Source: a virus. From it: a stretch of DNA of 37,011 nucleotides. The notes under the pieces were generated by a model. The model ran no database searches. It saw only the letters and a program-made list of their open reading frames with translations, and was not told where the DNA came from. Shown piece after piece: positions 20,428 to 30,500 of this stretch. A program made the translations under genes and the position numbers. Each line of letters begins with the position of its first letter. Positions within the stretch are counted from its first letter, which is position 1. The stretch lies in IMG/VR virus record IMGVR_UViG_3300020187_000087, positions 1-37,011 of that record; one strand, written 5' to 3'.

Positions 20428-20583
20428 TTGCAATAAATATCGCTTGCGTGTATTTTAGCCTTAACGGCTAACCGTGCTCGGCCCGTTGGATGTAGTAATC
20501 TACTGGTTGGCGCGGCCATAACGCGCAAGCGACCGCCCGGAACCTCGGATAACGGAAGCGTTTAATTGAAACGCAAAAGGAGG
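20428..20583 (+). promoter_or_regulatory. Capsid-gene promoter and structured leader
   Basis: Between scaffold and capsid genes lie a promoter match, TTGCAA (20428-20433), 17-base spacer, TATTTT (20451-20456), and several pairings: CGCTTGCG 20441-20448 with CGCAAGCG 20524-20531; TTAGCC 20455-20460 with GGCTAA 20466-20471; GTAG/CTAC within 20482-20493; and GCGTTT 20558-20563 with AAACGC 20569-20574, ending just before AAGGAGG (20577-20583). Strong ribosome site plus leader hairpins fit high capsid expression. The 8-bp outer stem would not be in a transcript starting at this promoter, but would form in read-through mRNA. Confidence 0.5.
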
Positions 20584-20592
20584 TTTTTGCAA

Positions 20593-21426
20593 ATGGCGAT
20601 TAACGTCTCAACCGCGTTTGTTGATCTTTTCGATTCTGAGGTCAAACAAGCGTATCAAGCCGAATCTGTGCTTCGTGGCACAATGCGGACCCGCACCGGC
20701 GTTGCCGGTAACACTGTTAAGTTCCCAACAATCGGTAAAGGTGTAGCTACGCTCCGCGTACCACAAACCGATGTTACTCCACTTAACGTCACATACGGCC
20801 AAGTAACTGCGACAATGGAAGACTACATTGCAGCAGAATACTCAGACATCTTCCAACAGTCCCACATTAACTTTGATGAGCGTTCTGAATTGGTACAGGT
20901 TGTATCTAAGTCTATTGCTCGTCGCATGGACCAGATCATGATCGATGCTCTGAACGCGGCCACTGGCACATCTACTGTTGCAACAACAATCGGTGGTGCT
21001 GGCACAAACATGAACATCGAAAAGCTCCGCGCTACTGCGAAAGCTATGAATGAGAAGAACGTACCTTCTGAAGGCCGTAACTTGCTCATGCACGCTTCTC
21101 AGCTAGATGCTTTGCTCGGTGAAACTGAAATCACAAGCCAAGACTTTGCTTCTGTCAAAGCTCTTGTCCAAGGTGAGATCAACACATTCATGGGCTTCAA
21201 CATCTTGACAATGGGCGACCGTGACGAAGGCGGCATTCCTAAGCCTTCTACTCGTACTTGCTTTGCCTGGCACAAAGATTCGATGGGCTATGCTGAGTCA
21301 ATGGCTCAGAAAACCGAAGTCAACTATGTCCCAGAAAAGACATCGTTCTTGGTTAGCTCCATGTTCTCTGCTGGTTCCGTCTCAATCGACGGCGAAGGCA
21401 TTGTCAAAATTTCTTGTACTGAATAA
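20593..21426 (+). CDS. Major capsid protein
   Basis: 277 residues from the ATG at 20593, nine bases after AGGAGG; an in-frame ATG at 20566 lies before this site. Begins MAINVSTAFVDLFDSEVKQA; contains TVKFPTIGKGVATLRVPQTD, TATMEDYIAAEYSDIFQQSH and SIARRMDQIMIDALNAATGT. This pattern matches a capsid family of marine podoviruses with an expected HK97-like fold. Place after the scaffold and strong translation signals support it. No frameshift-made longer form is evident. Confidence 0.92.
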   Translation: MAINVSTAFVDLFDSEVKQAYQAESVLRGTMRTRTGVAGNTVKFPTIGKGVATLRVPQTDVTPLNVTYGQVTATMEDYIAAEYSDIFQQSHINFDERSELVQVVSKSIARRMDQIMIDALNAATGTSTVATTIGGAGTNMNIEKLRATAKAMNEKNVPSEGRNLLMHASQLDALLGETEITSQDFASVKALVQGEINTFMGFNILTMGDRDEGGIPKPSTRTCFAWHKDSMGYAESMAQKTEVNYVPEKTSFLVSSMFSAGSVSIDGEGIVKISCTE

Positions 21427-21438
21427 GGAGAATAAGAC

Positions 21439-21678
21439 ATGGCATTCGCAACAGCAAATTGGGCAACAGTTGGCGCTTCTAAAAGCGGCAATGCTCCAGC
21501 TATCTACAGCTATAAGTCTGCTACAGACAACAAAGCTGCTATCGCTGGTTCTGGCTATTTCAACACAGTTGAAGCTCTTATCACTACTGGTGATTGGATC
21601 TACACATACGGCAGCGATGGCGGTCAAACGCTTGTCGCTACCAACACAGCAGGCGTCATTACAACGGCTGTAATCTAA
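21439..21678 (+). CDS. Small head protein, possible decoration protein (79 aa)
   Basis: Begins MAFATANWATVGASKSGNAP; then AIYSYKSATDNKAAIAGSGY, FNTVEALITTGDWIYTYGSD and a beta-rich end TTAVI. AAGGAG precedes it and it lies 12 bases after the capsid gene, followed by a hairpin. Small beta proteins here are often decoration or head-completion proteins in marine podoviruses; the exact role is not known. Confidence 0.7.
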   Translation: MAFATANWATVGASKSGNAPAIYSYKSATDNKAAIAGSGYFNTVEALITTGDWIYTYGSDGGQTLVATNTAGVITTAVI

Positions 21679-21684
21679 AGAAAG

Positions 21685-21709
21685 AAGGGGCTGGATACTC
21701 TGGCCCCTT
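21685..21709 (+). terminator. Hairpin after capsid genes
   Basis: AAGGGGC (21685-21691) pairs perfectly with GCCCCTT (21703-21709) over an 11-base loop. The following CCACCCTTT has only a short U-run. Probably a partial terminator or an mRNA end that keeps capsid expression above that of tail genes. Confidence 0.5.
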
Positions 21710-21730
21710 CCACCCTTTACGGAGAACGAT

Positions 21731-22348
21731 ATGGCTGCTGGTGATACCTCACTCTCGATCTGCTCGGATGCTCTGATATTGTTGGGCGCATCGCCCATTT
21801 CTTCTTTTACAGAAGGATCTGATTCAGCCCAGGCTTGTGATCGACTTTATCCAGATCTCCGTGACTCGCTGCTTTCAAACTATCAATGGAGTTGGAGCGT
21901 TAAAAAGGTGCAGCTAAATCGGCTGTCTACTGCTCCTATCGATGAGTGGAAGTATGCCTATCAAATGCCAGGGGATATGCTCTCCGGCGTCTTAGCCTTA
22001 TTTACAAGCGCTGGTATTGGCGAGAACCCTGTCCGGTATGGATGGGAAGTTTACGGCGATCAGCTATACACAAATTTCGAGAAGGTCTTTATCGACTACC
22101 AAGGTACAATCGATGAAAGCAAAATGCCAAATTACTTTGTGCGCCTTCTCCGCACCTCACTGGCTGCTGAGTTAGCCTTTACAATTACCGATCAGATTAG
22201 CAAGTCAGACTACTTTCGGGCCTTGGCATATGGCTCACCCGGTGAGTCAAACCGTGGTGGCTTGATGCGTGAGGCAATGAACATAGATAGTCGCGGTAAG
22301 CCGCCGCAGATCATTGAGGATTATTCTCTTATTGATGTGAGATACTAA
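21731..22348 (+). CDS. Tail tubular protein A (T7 gp11-like adaptor)
   Basis: 205 residues. Begins MAAGDTSLSICSDALILLGA, followed by SPISSFTEGSDSAQACDRLY, PDLRDSLLSNYQWSWSVKKV. This N-terminal helical bundle, with YPxLRDxLLxxxxWxF-type motif, is the hallmark of T7 gp11-type gatekeeper proteins that join connector and tail nozzle. ACGGAG lies before the ATG. One base separates it from tail tubular protein B, the normal order. Confidence 0.9.
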   Translation: MAAGDTSLSICSDALILLGASPISSFTEGSDSAQACDRLYPDLRDSLLSNYQWSWSVKKVQLNRLSTAPIDEWKYAYQMPGDMLSGVLALFTSAGIGENPVRYGWEVYGDQLYTNFEKVFIDYQGTIDESKMPNYFVRLLRTSLAAELAFTITDQISKSDYFRALAYGSPGESNRGGLMREAMNIDSRGKPPQIIEDYSLIDVRY

Positions 22349-22349
22349 A

Positions 22350-24548
22350 ATGCGGATTATGCAGTTCCAAACCAATTTCTCGGTTGGTGAGCTTGATCCG
22401 CTTATCCGCGCTCGTACCGACTTGCAGCAATATCAGAATGCTCTTGAGGAAGCTACGAATGTAATCATTCAGCCGCAGGGTGGGTTCAAGCGCCGGGATG
22501 GTATGAAGTTCATCTATGACTTTGGTTCAAGCTTTACTGACTTTAAGGTAATCCCTTTTGAGTTTAGCGTTGATGATAGCTACCTCTTGGTATTTGTCAC
22601 CCAACGGATCTACGTCTTTAAGGCTGGAGTTTTGCAAACCAATATTAATGGCTCTGGCAATGACTACATTACCGCAACTGATATAACCACGGCGATGCTG
22701 GACAACATTAACTATACCCAGGCGGTTGATACACTTATCCTTTGCCATGAGGATCTTCAGACTAAGAGACTTGTGCGAAACGGTGACACAAGTTGGACGT
22801 TGGAGAATCTGCCTCTGACAAACCTTCCTCAGTATGCTTATGCCTTTGACACGCATCAGCCAGACTTTACGATCACGCCCAGCGCCACAACTGGAAACAT
22901 TACGATCACAGCTTCGTCAATGACTACTGACAACGGTACGGCACAGGCTGGAAGCTCAAACACGATTACTCTCAAGGCAGCAACAAGCTACACCGCTGAC
23001 GATCAACCAAACGGTATGTTTATTACTTTAACTTCTGGTACTGGATCTGGACAGACGCGGCACGTTGAGGACTATGTAGCTTCCACCAAGGTTCTGACTG
23101 TCTATCCCGCATGGGATACTGCTCCCGATAACACTACTGGCTATAAGGTTTCTGCATTTGCAGAGGCCGCTGTCGGTGAATACGCTCAAGTCACAAGCAC
23201 TTTTGGTCGCGCTCGGTATGTAGAGTATGTTTCTGACACGGTAATGAAGGCCGTTACGGAGGTTGATTTCTTTGACACCGATGCTGTTACTGCTGGTTTC
23301 TGGGAAAGCGAACATGGTTACGAAGATGTTTGGTCCAGCACTCGCGGTTGGCCCAGGTCAGCTGCATTCCATGAGGGCCGGTTGTATTTTGGTGGATCTA
23401 AGTCTCGGCCAAATACTATCTGGGGTTCTGGTGTAATCAATTACTTTGATTTCAACGCCGGTACTGGACTTGAAGATGAGAGCGTTGAGGCAACAATCAA
23501 CACTAATCAGCTCAATACTATCGTCAACTTGTTCTCTGGCAACGACTTTCGGATCTTCACAACCGGTGGTGAGTTTGTAATCCTGCAAGGAGCCAATGAT
23601 CCAATCACACCTTCGAACTTCTTTGTCAGGCCACAGACACGGCTAGGAGCAAAGTCTGGTATTCCGATTGAAGAGCTAAACGGCGCGTCAATCTTTATTC
23701 AGCGCCAAGGTAAATCTATCAACGTCTTCCAGTTTGGCGATACTACAGCATCTTATCAGGTACAGAACATATCGGCATTAAGCTCTCACTTGCTCAAGAA
23801 CCCTGTGGATATGGCGGCGCGTAGGGCTGCATCTACAGATGAATCGGATCGCCTGTTTGTGGTCAACGGCACTGACGGATCGATGGCGGTTTACTCTATC
23901 TTGGTCGGTCAGAATGTTATTGCACCAAGCCGGTTCACAACAGACGGTGAGTTTATAGCGGTGGGTGTCGAGGTTGCAGATGTTTATGTAATCGTTAAAC
24001 GGACTATTGATGGCACTGACAACTATATGCTGGAGAAGTTTGACCCAGATCTTACGCTAGATAGCGCTAAGGAGGGCGGAGCGGCGTCCTCAGTGACGTT
24101 ACAGCATCTTGAGGGAGAGACAGTCCAGATCATTAGAGATGGCATCATAGAGCCAGAGCAGACGGTACCTGGCTCTCCCTACACGGTTACGTTTGCTTTG
24201 GCGGCTACGTCTAGCTACCAGGTTGGTTTGAATTACACAGTCACGGCTAGAACGATGCCTGCGGAGCCGGTGCTATCTTCTGGATCTGTGCAGGGCTTTA
24301 AAAAGCGTATTATCCAAGTTGATGCTATTGTGAATAGCACCAAGGACATGACGATTAACGGAAAGCAGGTCTCGTTTAGGAACTTTGGCGAGGATGTACT
24401 TGATTCACCGGTTGAGCCTTTCACTGGCATAAAAACTATGCACGGTTTGCTGGGATATAGCGGAACGGGGCAGATTACGATCAGCCAGAATGTTCCATTG
24501 GAAATGATTGTTCTCGGTCTTGAGTACCGTTTAAGCGTGGGGAATTGA
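22350..24548 (+). CDS. Tail tubular protein B (T7 gp12-like nozzle)
   Basis: 732 residues, near T7 gp12 size. Begins MRIMQFQTNFSVGELDPLIR, ARTDLQQYQNALEEATNVII, QPQGGFKRRDGMKFIYDFG, the highly conserved entry of this family. Later VWSSTRGWPRSAAFHEGRLY, FGGSKSRPNTIWGSG, GGEFVILQG and PQTRLGAKSGIPIEELNG. It forms the hexameric nozzle to which fibres attach. Two consecutive genes of T7 type here confirm podovirus morphology. Confidence 0.95.
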   Translation: MRIMQFQTNFSVGELDPLIRARTDLQQYQNALEEATNVIIQPQGGFKRRDGMKFIYDFGSSFTDFKVIPFEFSVDDSYLLVFVTQRIYVFKAGVLQTNINGSGNDYITATDITTAMLDNINYTQAVDTLILCHEDLQTKRLVRNGDTSWTLENLPLTNLPQYAYAFDTHQPDFTITPSATTGNITITASSMTTDNGTAQAGSSNTITLKAATSYTADDQPNGMFITLTSGTGSGQTRHVEDYVASTKVLTVYPAWDTAPDNTTGYKVSAFAEAAVGEYAQVTSTFGRARYVEYVSDTVMKAVTEVDFFDTDAVTAGFWESEHGYEDVWSSTRGWPRSAAFHEGRLYFGGSKSRPNTIWGSGVINYFDFNAGTGLEDESVEATINTNQLNTIVNLFSGNDFRIFTTGGEFVILQGANDPITPSNFFVRPQTRLGAKSGIPIEELNGASIFIQRQGKSINVFQFGDTTASYQVQNISALSSHLLKNPVDMAARRAASTDESDRLFVVNGTDGSMAVYSILVGQNVIAPSRFTTDGEFIAVGVEVADVYVIVKRTIDGTDNYMLEKFDPDLTLDSAKEGGAASSVTLQHLEGETVQIIRDGIIEPEQTVPGSPYTVTFALAATSSYQVGLNYTVTARTMPAEPVLSSGSVQGFKKRIIQVDAIVNSTKDMTINGKQVSFRNFGEDVLDSPVEPFTGIKTMHGLLGYSGTGQITISQNVPLEMIVLGLEYRLSVGN

Positions 24549-24549
24549 T

Positions 24550-25005
24550 ATGGCTGGTTTAATGGCAACAGGTGGTTTCCAGTTATTTTCAGCAGGAGTT
24601 TCAGCTCTTGGTCAAATTTCTGCGGGGGCTGCTCAAAAGCGTCAATACCAAATGCAAGCAGAGCAAGCAGAGCTTCGTGGCCGTTCTGAGGCCATTGCCT
24701 ATAAGCAAAAGGGTGCAGATGCTTTGCGCAATTTAAATGAAACGCTTGCTGCAATTATATCTCGATCTGCTGCGGGTGGTGTTGATCCTACCTCTGGATC
24801 TGCTGCAACGCTTCAGCAATATGCTTTATCTGAGGGCGCTAGAGAGAAACAAATTGCTCAAGACAACGCTATTATGGCTCTCGGCCAGGCAAGCACTCAG
24901 GCTGGAATTTATCAATCCGCTGGACGCGCAGCGCAGTTATCGTCTTATGTATCCGCCGCCGGTACTCTCGGCCAAGGTGCATATCGGTACGGACAATTAG
25001 CATAG
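24550..25005 (+). CDS. Internal virion protein, gp14-like (151 aa)
   Basis: Begins MAGLMATGGFQLFSAGVSAL and continues with a Gln/Ala-rich helix (AAQKRQYQMQAEQAELRGRS) and RSAAGGVDPTSGSAATLQQY. The hydrophobic start, helical Ala/Gln-rich body and SGS-x-A-T/L block are typical of small ejected proteins of podoviruses, which help to build the channel through the cell envelope. The ATG begins one base after the nozzle stop. Confidence 0.75.
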   Translation: MAGLMATGGFQLFSAGVSALGQISAGAAQKRQYQMQAEQAELRGRSEAIAYKQKGADALRNLNETLAAIISRSAAGGVDPTSGSAATLQQYALSEGAREKQIAQDNAIMALGQASTQAGIYQSAGRAAQLSSYVSAAGTLGQGAYRYGQLA

Positions 25006-25013
25006 GTTAGAAC

Positions 25014-27557
25014 ATGGCAATCCTTCCAAGATATCAGCGCACCGGTCTACAGACCCGTCAACCACAACAGATGGATTTTGCCGCTACGCGCGAACAGGCA
25101 AGGTTGGGCCAGACTATTTCTCAGCAAGTTGATCGTATGTCCGACTTTGCTTTCAGGCAGGCTTCTCAGGCAGCGGAAATCCGTGGGCAGGAGCGTGTGC
25201 GCGAAGAAGGTGCTTTGCCTACCCTGGCCGCATTAGATGAAGCCGGTGGACCTACTACAATAGCGGAACGTGCAGCATATGCTCTCGGCAGTCGCGTGGC
25301 TGTTTCTGAGATACAGAACGAAGCTGAAATCGAGATCATGCGGATCTTGAACGATGCTGAAAGAAATGAAACTCCATTCACCGCTGTTCAGGCGCAACTT
25401 GCAGATGTGACGGATGGATATTCGGCTTCACTCAGCACATTAGACCCAGAATCGGCATTGCTCTTGAAGGAACGGCTTTCCGGTTCATCTATCAAAGCTT
25501 CCGAAAGATATTCTAATTGGTATGTTAATCTGCAAGCCGCAAAGGCCAAGGCAAAAATAAACGATGCTGCGGATCGTCAGCTTGAAGTTATTTTGCAAGA
25601 GGCAATTATTCCTGGAGCAAACAAGAGAACTATAGAGCAGTCATTGGCTTCTTCTTCTGAATTGCTTTCAGGATTGGGCGCTTCCGAAAAAGAACTAAAA
25701 GCTTTTGAGAAAATGGCTTATAGCGCTGCCTTTAAGGAAAATGCGCTTTACAAATTCAATGTAGGTTCTCTTGATGAGAAGGCCCGTTTTCTTGAGCAAA
25801 TGAAGACAAAGCCTATGCCGGGAATGTCTCTTGAGCAAACACAATCTTTTAGGAAATCACTTACAGCAGATTACAATGCTCAGGTTAGAGTGACGCAGGG
25901 CGAGGCTGCTGCAATTGTTTCTGATGCAAATGAGCAAGCTCGGATCTTAGCCTTGGGCGGTATGCCATCTCAAAAGCAAGTGTTAACATTAATGGAACGA
26001 GCTGAAGCCGCTGGAGAATACGGCGTTGGCGCTAGGGATGCTGTCGGCGTCCTTCAGTTCAACATGGAAAAAGCTGAAGCATTTAGGAAAATGACTCCAG
26101 AAGATCTGGCCGCAGAGGTGCAATCTTTACGTCAGGGTCTTGAGGGCATTGGCGAAGCTGGCATTGATACTCTTCTAGAAGCTAACACATTAAACGTAGC
26201 CGAGGCATATTTAAGTTCAGCTCAACAGGCTATGGCAAAGGCCGAAACAGCTCGTAAAAAAGAGTATGAACCTATTGTTAATGAATTAACAGAACAGGTT
26301 AATAATTTTCAAGCTTTGGTGGATTCCGGTCGAGATGTAGAAACCAGTGATATTGCCGATCTAATGGAGGCGATAGCTACTGTACCAATAGATTTAAGGG
26401 GCGATCTTCCAGATGAAGTAATAGCCTTAAACATTACAAGTAATACTGTTGAAGCCATAAGGGGAATGACACCGCCAGAGGCCGCTGGATATCTGAGATC
26501 TCTTGAAGGTGGCATTGAGAGTTTTGGCGGAGAGGGTGTTGATACCCCTGTAGAAATTCAAACATATGACTTGGCAAAAAAGATGCTGTCAGGAATGGAG
26601 GCTGAACTAAAGAAAGATCCATTGTCATATGCTATGCGTGTTGGTCTTACTGATTCCAACGGTAATGAAATTGAAATCACGCCGATTAACTTTACAGATC
26701 CAGATGCAACTTTGGAAACAATGAGAAAGCGGATTGATGATGCAACAATTGTTTCTGCTAAGTATTCAACGCCGGTTACATACTTTACGCCACAAGAAAG
26801 ATCTATGCTGGCAGAAGTAATCGATGGATCTGATCGATCACAGAAAATGTTTTTCTTGGGTGCTATTGTAGATGGTGGCGGTCAAGCTGCCCCAGATATG
26901 CTTGCAGAAATATCTAAGACTGCTCCAGAGTTTGCCGGTGTTGGCGCTTTGGTTGTAAGTGAAAGAATGGATGCGGCTAACATGGCATTGCGCGGCATGG
27001 ACTCAATAAAGGCCGGGTTTAAGCCTATAGACTTCACGCCTTCTAATACTGATATACTGTTCAATGCTAAAACAAGTGAGGCTCTTCGCTATCAGCCAAA
27101 TGCAATTGGCATTACTCGTGATGTTGCTACATCTATCTATGCAGACATGGCCAGAAACAAAAAAGCGTTTGATGAAGATCTTTGGAATAATGCAATTGAC
27201 ATGGCTCTTGGAGCTGATGGTTTTGGCCGTGGTGGCATTCAAGAGGTTCGTGGTGTTAATACATACTTGCCGCCAGAATTAAATGTGAATGACATCGAGG
27301 TGGCCTTAAAGGCAATTACACCGGAAAGTCTTTCTGTCGCCTCTGGTGGCCAAGTTCTTACAGATGAGTATGCAACAGACATTTCTGGTCGTGGAATGTT
27401 TAGTAGGGACAATAACTATAAGCCAGTATCATATGGTGGTAATAATTTCATTTTAGCATATGGTGATCCTAGCATTGGTCAGCCAATATATGTTTTTGAT
27501 GAAGCCGGTGAGTTGCTTGTCTTTGATATGTTAAAGCTAGTTGAGGCCACTAAATGA
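25014..27557 (+). CDS. Internal virion (ejection) protein, gp15-like position (847 aa)
   Basis: Begins MAILPRYQRTGLQTRQPQQM and is mostly charged helices with long Ala/Glu/Lys stretches (AKAKINDAADRQLEVILQEA). No enzymatic motif was found. Its size and position between the gp14-like protein and the next large proteins match internal core proteins of T7-like phages, which are ejected first and form a conduit for DNA. ATGA overlap with the next gene. Sequence similarity to T7 gp15 is not obvious by eye. Confidence 0.75.
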   Translation: MAILPRYQRTGLQTRQPQQMDFAATREQARLGQTISQQVDRMSDFAFRQASQAAEIRGQERVREEGALPTLAALDEAGGPTTIAERAAYALGSRVAVSEIQNEAEIEIMRILNDAERNETPFTAVQAQLADVTDGYSASLSTLDPESALLLKERLSGSSIKASERYSNWYVNLQAAKAKAKINDAADRQLEVILQEAIIPGANKRTIEQSLASSSELLSGLGASEKELKAFEKMAYSAAFKENALYKFNVGSLDEKARFLEQMKTKPMPGMSLEQTQSFRKSLTADYNAQVRVTQGEAAAIVSDANEQARILALGGMPSQKQVLTLMERAEAAGEYGVGARDAVGVLQFNMEKAEAFRKMTPEDLAAEVQSLRQGLEGIGEAGIDTLLEANTLNVAEAYLSSAQQAMAKAETARKKEYEPIVNELTEQVNNFQALVDSGRDVETSDIADLMEAIATVPIDLRGDLPDEVIALNITSNTVEAIRGMTPPEAAGYLRSLEGGIESFGGEGVDTPVEIQTYDLAKKMLSGMEAELKKDPLSYAMRVGLTDSNGNEIEITPINFTDPDATLETMRKRIDDATIVSAKYSTPVTYFTPQERSMLAEVIDGSDRSQKMFFLGAIVDGGGQAAPDMLAEISKTAPEFAGVGALVVSERMDAANMALRGMDSIKAGFKPIDFTPSNTDILFNAKTSEALRYQPNAIGITRDVATSIYADMARNKKAFDEDLWNNAIDMALGADGFGRGGIQEVRGVNTYLPPELNVNDIEVALKAITPESLSVASGGQVLTDEYATDISGRGMFSRDNNYKPVSYGGNNFILAYGDPSIGQPIYVFDEAGELLVFDMLKLVEATK

Positions 27558-30500
27558 ACTTTGACCAGCCAGATAGATTAGACGTTCTTCCCCAGCAGGG
27601 TCTTACCGCCCCGCCTGGTACGTTAGCAGAAAATCTGACGACTGCATTTGATGTTGCTCGTTTCAATGGCGGGTCTGGCAGCAACAGTAAAGCGTTTACA
27701 ATGCTTGAGATATGGGGTCCGATTGTAGATCTTGCCAACGAGAATGGCGGAGATTTTGAAAACCCTGGTATGTATCTCGCTGGAAGTCTGTTTGATGCAA
27801 GTTCTCCTCGCCTTTATGAAAAGGTATCTCAGGATATTTATTCTTGGATGGCGCAAAACAAAGATACTCTTCCGCCAGAGTTGCAAGATATAACTCCTGA
27901 TGTAATAAATCAGCGCACAAAGGATTTCGTTCAATCCAAAGAAAATGAATTAGCAGAGCTGGCAAGAACAAATCCCGACTTAGCTAGTGCTGCTGCTCGT
28001 TTTATCGGCTCTATGGGCACTGCTTTTGGCGATCCAGTAACTCAAGCGACTATGCCGTTTGGTGGATGGTCTAAATCTCTTTGGAAGAATGTAATGCAGA
28101 ACGCCGCAATAAATGCCGGTGCTGGTGCAATCACTGAGGTTGATGTTAAAAAATGGTATGATGAGCTTGGCTTTGAATATGGCTATGATGACTTTTTAAA
28201 GAATGTAGCCATTCAAGGCGCATTCGGCGCAGCATTGCCTGTGGCTGGTCGCGGCATACAGATGACCGCAGCTCAAGTCAAGAAGGGCATACAGATGACC
28301 TCAGCTCAAGCCAAGAAGGGCTGGGAAGTATTGTCGGGAAAAGGCCGCAAGCCTATTAGCCCAGAGGATCAAGCCCTGGTTGATGTCCTTGAAGCACAAG
28401 AAGAAGTAGTTGCTACTAATCCCCTAGAAACGCCTCAAGATCCTAATGTGGCAGAGTTTGAGCATCAGAGCCGCTTAACTAAGGCTCAGGCTGCAATAGA
28501 AAACAATATGGCTCCTAATATAACTCCAGAGCCTAACGCCCCTGTAAAGCCTGCTGTCGAAGCCCAGGCCGCAGATAATCTTGATGGTGTTCTATATACA
28601 TTAGATCCAGAACAAATTGAGGTTGACGCCAAGACATTCCAGTTCAAAGCGGGTGGTGATGAGTTTGGCGTAACGGAGCGTCTTCAAGGCGTAACTGTAT
28701 GGGATAAATACAAAGCCGGTATGGTGACAGTGTATGAGTACGCTGATGGTCGTTTAGCAATTGCCGATGGACATCAACGGTTAGGGTTAGCCAAGCGTAT
28801 TCGGTCTCAAGATCCTTCTCAGGAAGTAAAGATAATTGGATACAAGCTGCGCGAAGTTGATGGCGTCAGCCCAGAGGAAGCGCGTGTTATCGCCGCAATG
28901 AAGAACATTGCAGAAGGTACTGGTACATCAATTGATGCAGCTAAGGTGTTGCGTGTTGAGCCTGGTAGATTGTCGGAGCTGCCGCCACGGTCTGAGCTTG
29001 TACGTCAGGCTAGGGACATGATGGCTCTTAGCGATCAAGCATTTGGCGCTATTATTAATGAAGTAATCCCAGCAAACTATGGCGCCATTGTTGGCAGATT
29101 AATTGATGATCCTAACCTTCAAGATGCTGCTATTCAGGTCTTGGCTAAGTCTGAACCTAGCAACGCCTTCCAGGCAGAATCAATTGTGCGCCAGGTGCGT
29201 GAGGCTGGAGCTGAAGAGGTAGAGCAAATATCTCTATTTGGTGAAGAGCTGGTAACTGAAAGCTATTATGTGGAACGTGCAAAGGTCTTAGATCGAGCAT
29301 ATAAAGAACTGCGCCGTGACAAGGCAGCATTTGAAACATTGGTTCGTAACTCGGAACGCCTGGAAGCAGAAGGCAACGTCTTAGTTAAGGAAGCAAACGA
29401 AAGAAAGGCGAATACAGATGGCCAAACGATCGCGCTCCTCCAAACGCTTGCAAACAGAAAAGGGCCGCTCTCCGATGCCCTCAACCAAGCAGCAAGAACA
29501 GCCAGAGACACAAACAGCTATGTCGAAGCAACCAGAGGCTTCCTCGATGCTGTCAGAGGATCAATTGAATCGGGCGACTTCGACCGCATATCTTCTGGCG
29601 ACATTGGACGCGCTGTCGATGGTACGCCGCAGATCAGCAGATCTGAGATTGAAAGAGAGCCAGCCCTTGAGGGATTCGACGAGCCAACTGGGATAGCATC
29701 AGAACGTCAGGCCGATCAACTTATTGATGATATGTTTGGCTCTGATGAGGTAGACGTTGATTCTGTTGCTGGCCTCAAGCGATTGCTTGATGAAAGCCCG
29801 ACAAGAGATCAGATAGAAAACCATCCGTCTGTAATTAAAGCGCTAGATGATATGGAGGCCCGTCCAGAAACTATAGGTCTGGAAGGCTATAACACAGAAG
29901 CTTGGCATAACTCTCGCGTTTATAAAATAGATGACCAGGACGTTATCTCAACAGCCGAGGCAATGGCTAGATTTGAGCTTGATGCAGAACAATTGGCCTT
30001 TAAGGAGCTGGGCATAGATCCGCAGCCTGTTCTTAGAAATAAAGAGCTTACTATAGTTCTAGGACCGCCAGCTTCCGGTAAAAGCACAATCGCCAATGAA
30101 TTGGCTATAGCAAATAAATCCGCCATTCTCGACAGCGATGAAATCAAGAAGGCACTACCCGAGTATGAAGGCGGCATTGGTGCAGCAGCAACGCACGAAG
30201 AAAGTTCCGATCTGGCAAAGATATTACAGTCATTGATGATTGAGCAGGGCACTAATATCGTTTTGCCAAAAGTAGGCCATACCGCCTCTAGTATTCGCAA
30301 AGTAATATCACTATATAAAGATAAGGGGTATAAAGTCCGTATTGTAAATATGGATGTAACTCCAGAAAACGCATTTCAACGTATGATTAGGCGTTTCGTT
30401 TCTTCTGGCAGAATTATTCCACCGGTATATCTTGATCGGGTCGGATCTAATCCATCTGCTACATACAGAACATTAAAACAGGAGGGCGTAGCTGATGGCT

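Noticed and set aside
21221-21673. Frameshifted extension of the capsid protein, as in T7 10A/10B
   Set aside because: The +1 frame is open past the capsid stop, but there is no proper slippery heptamer near the end, and the frame covers a normal small gene at 21439.
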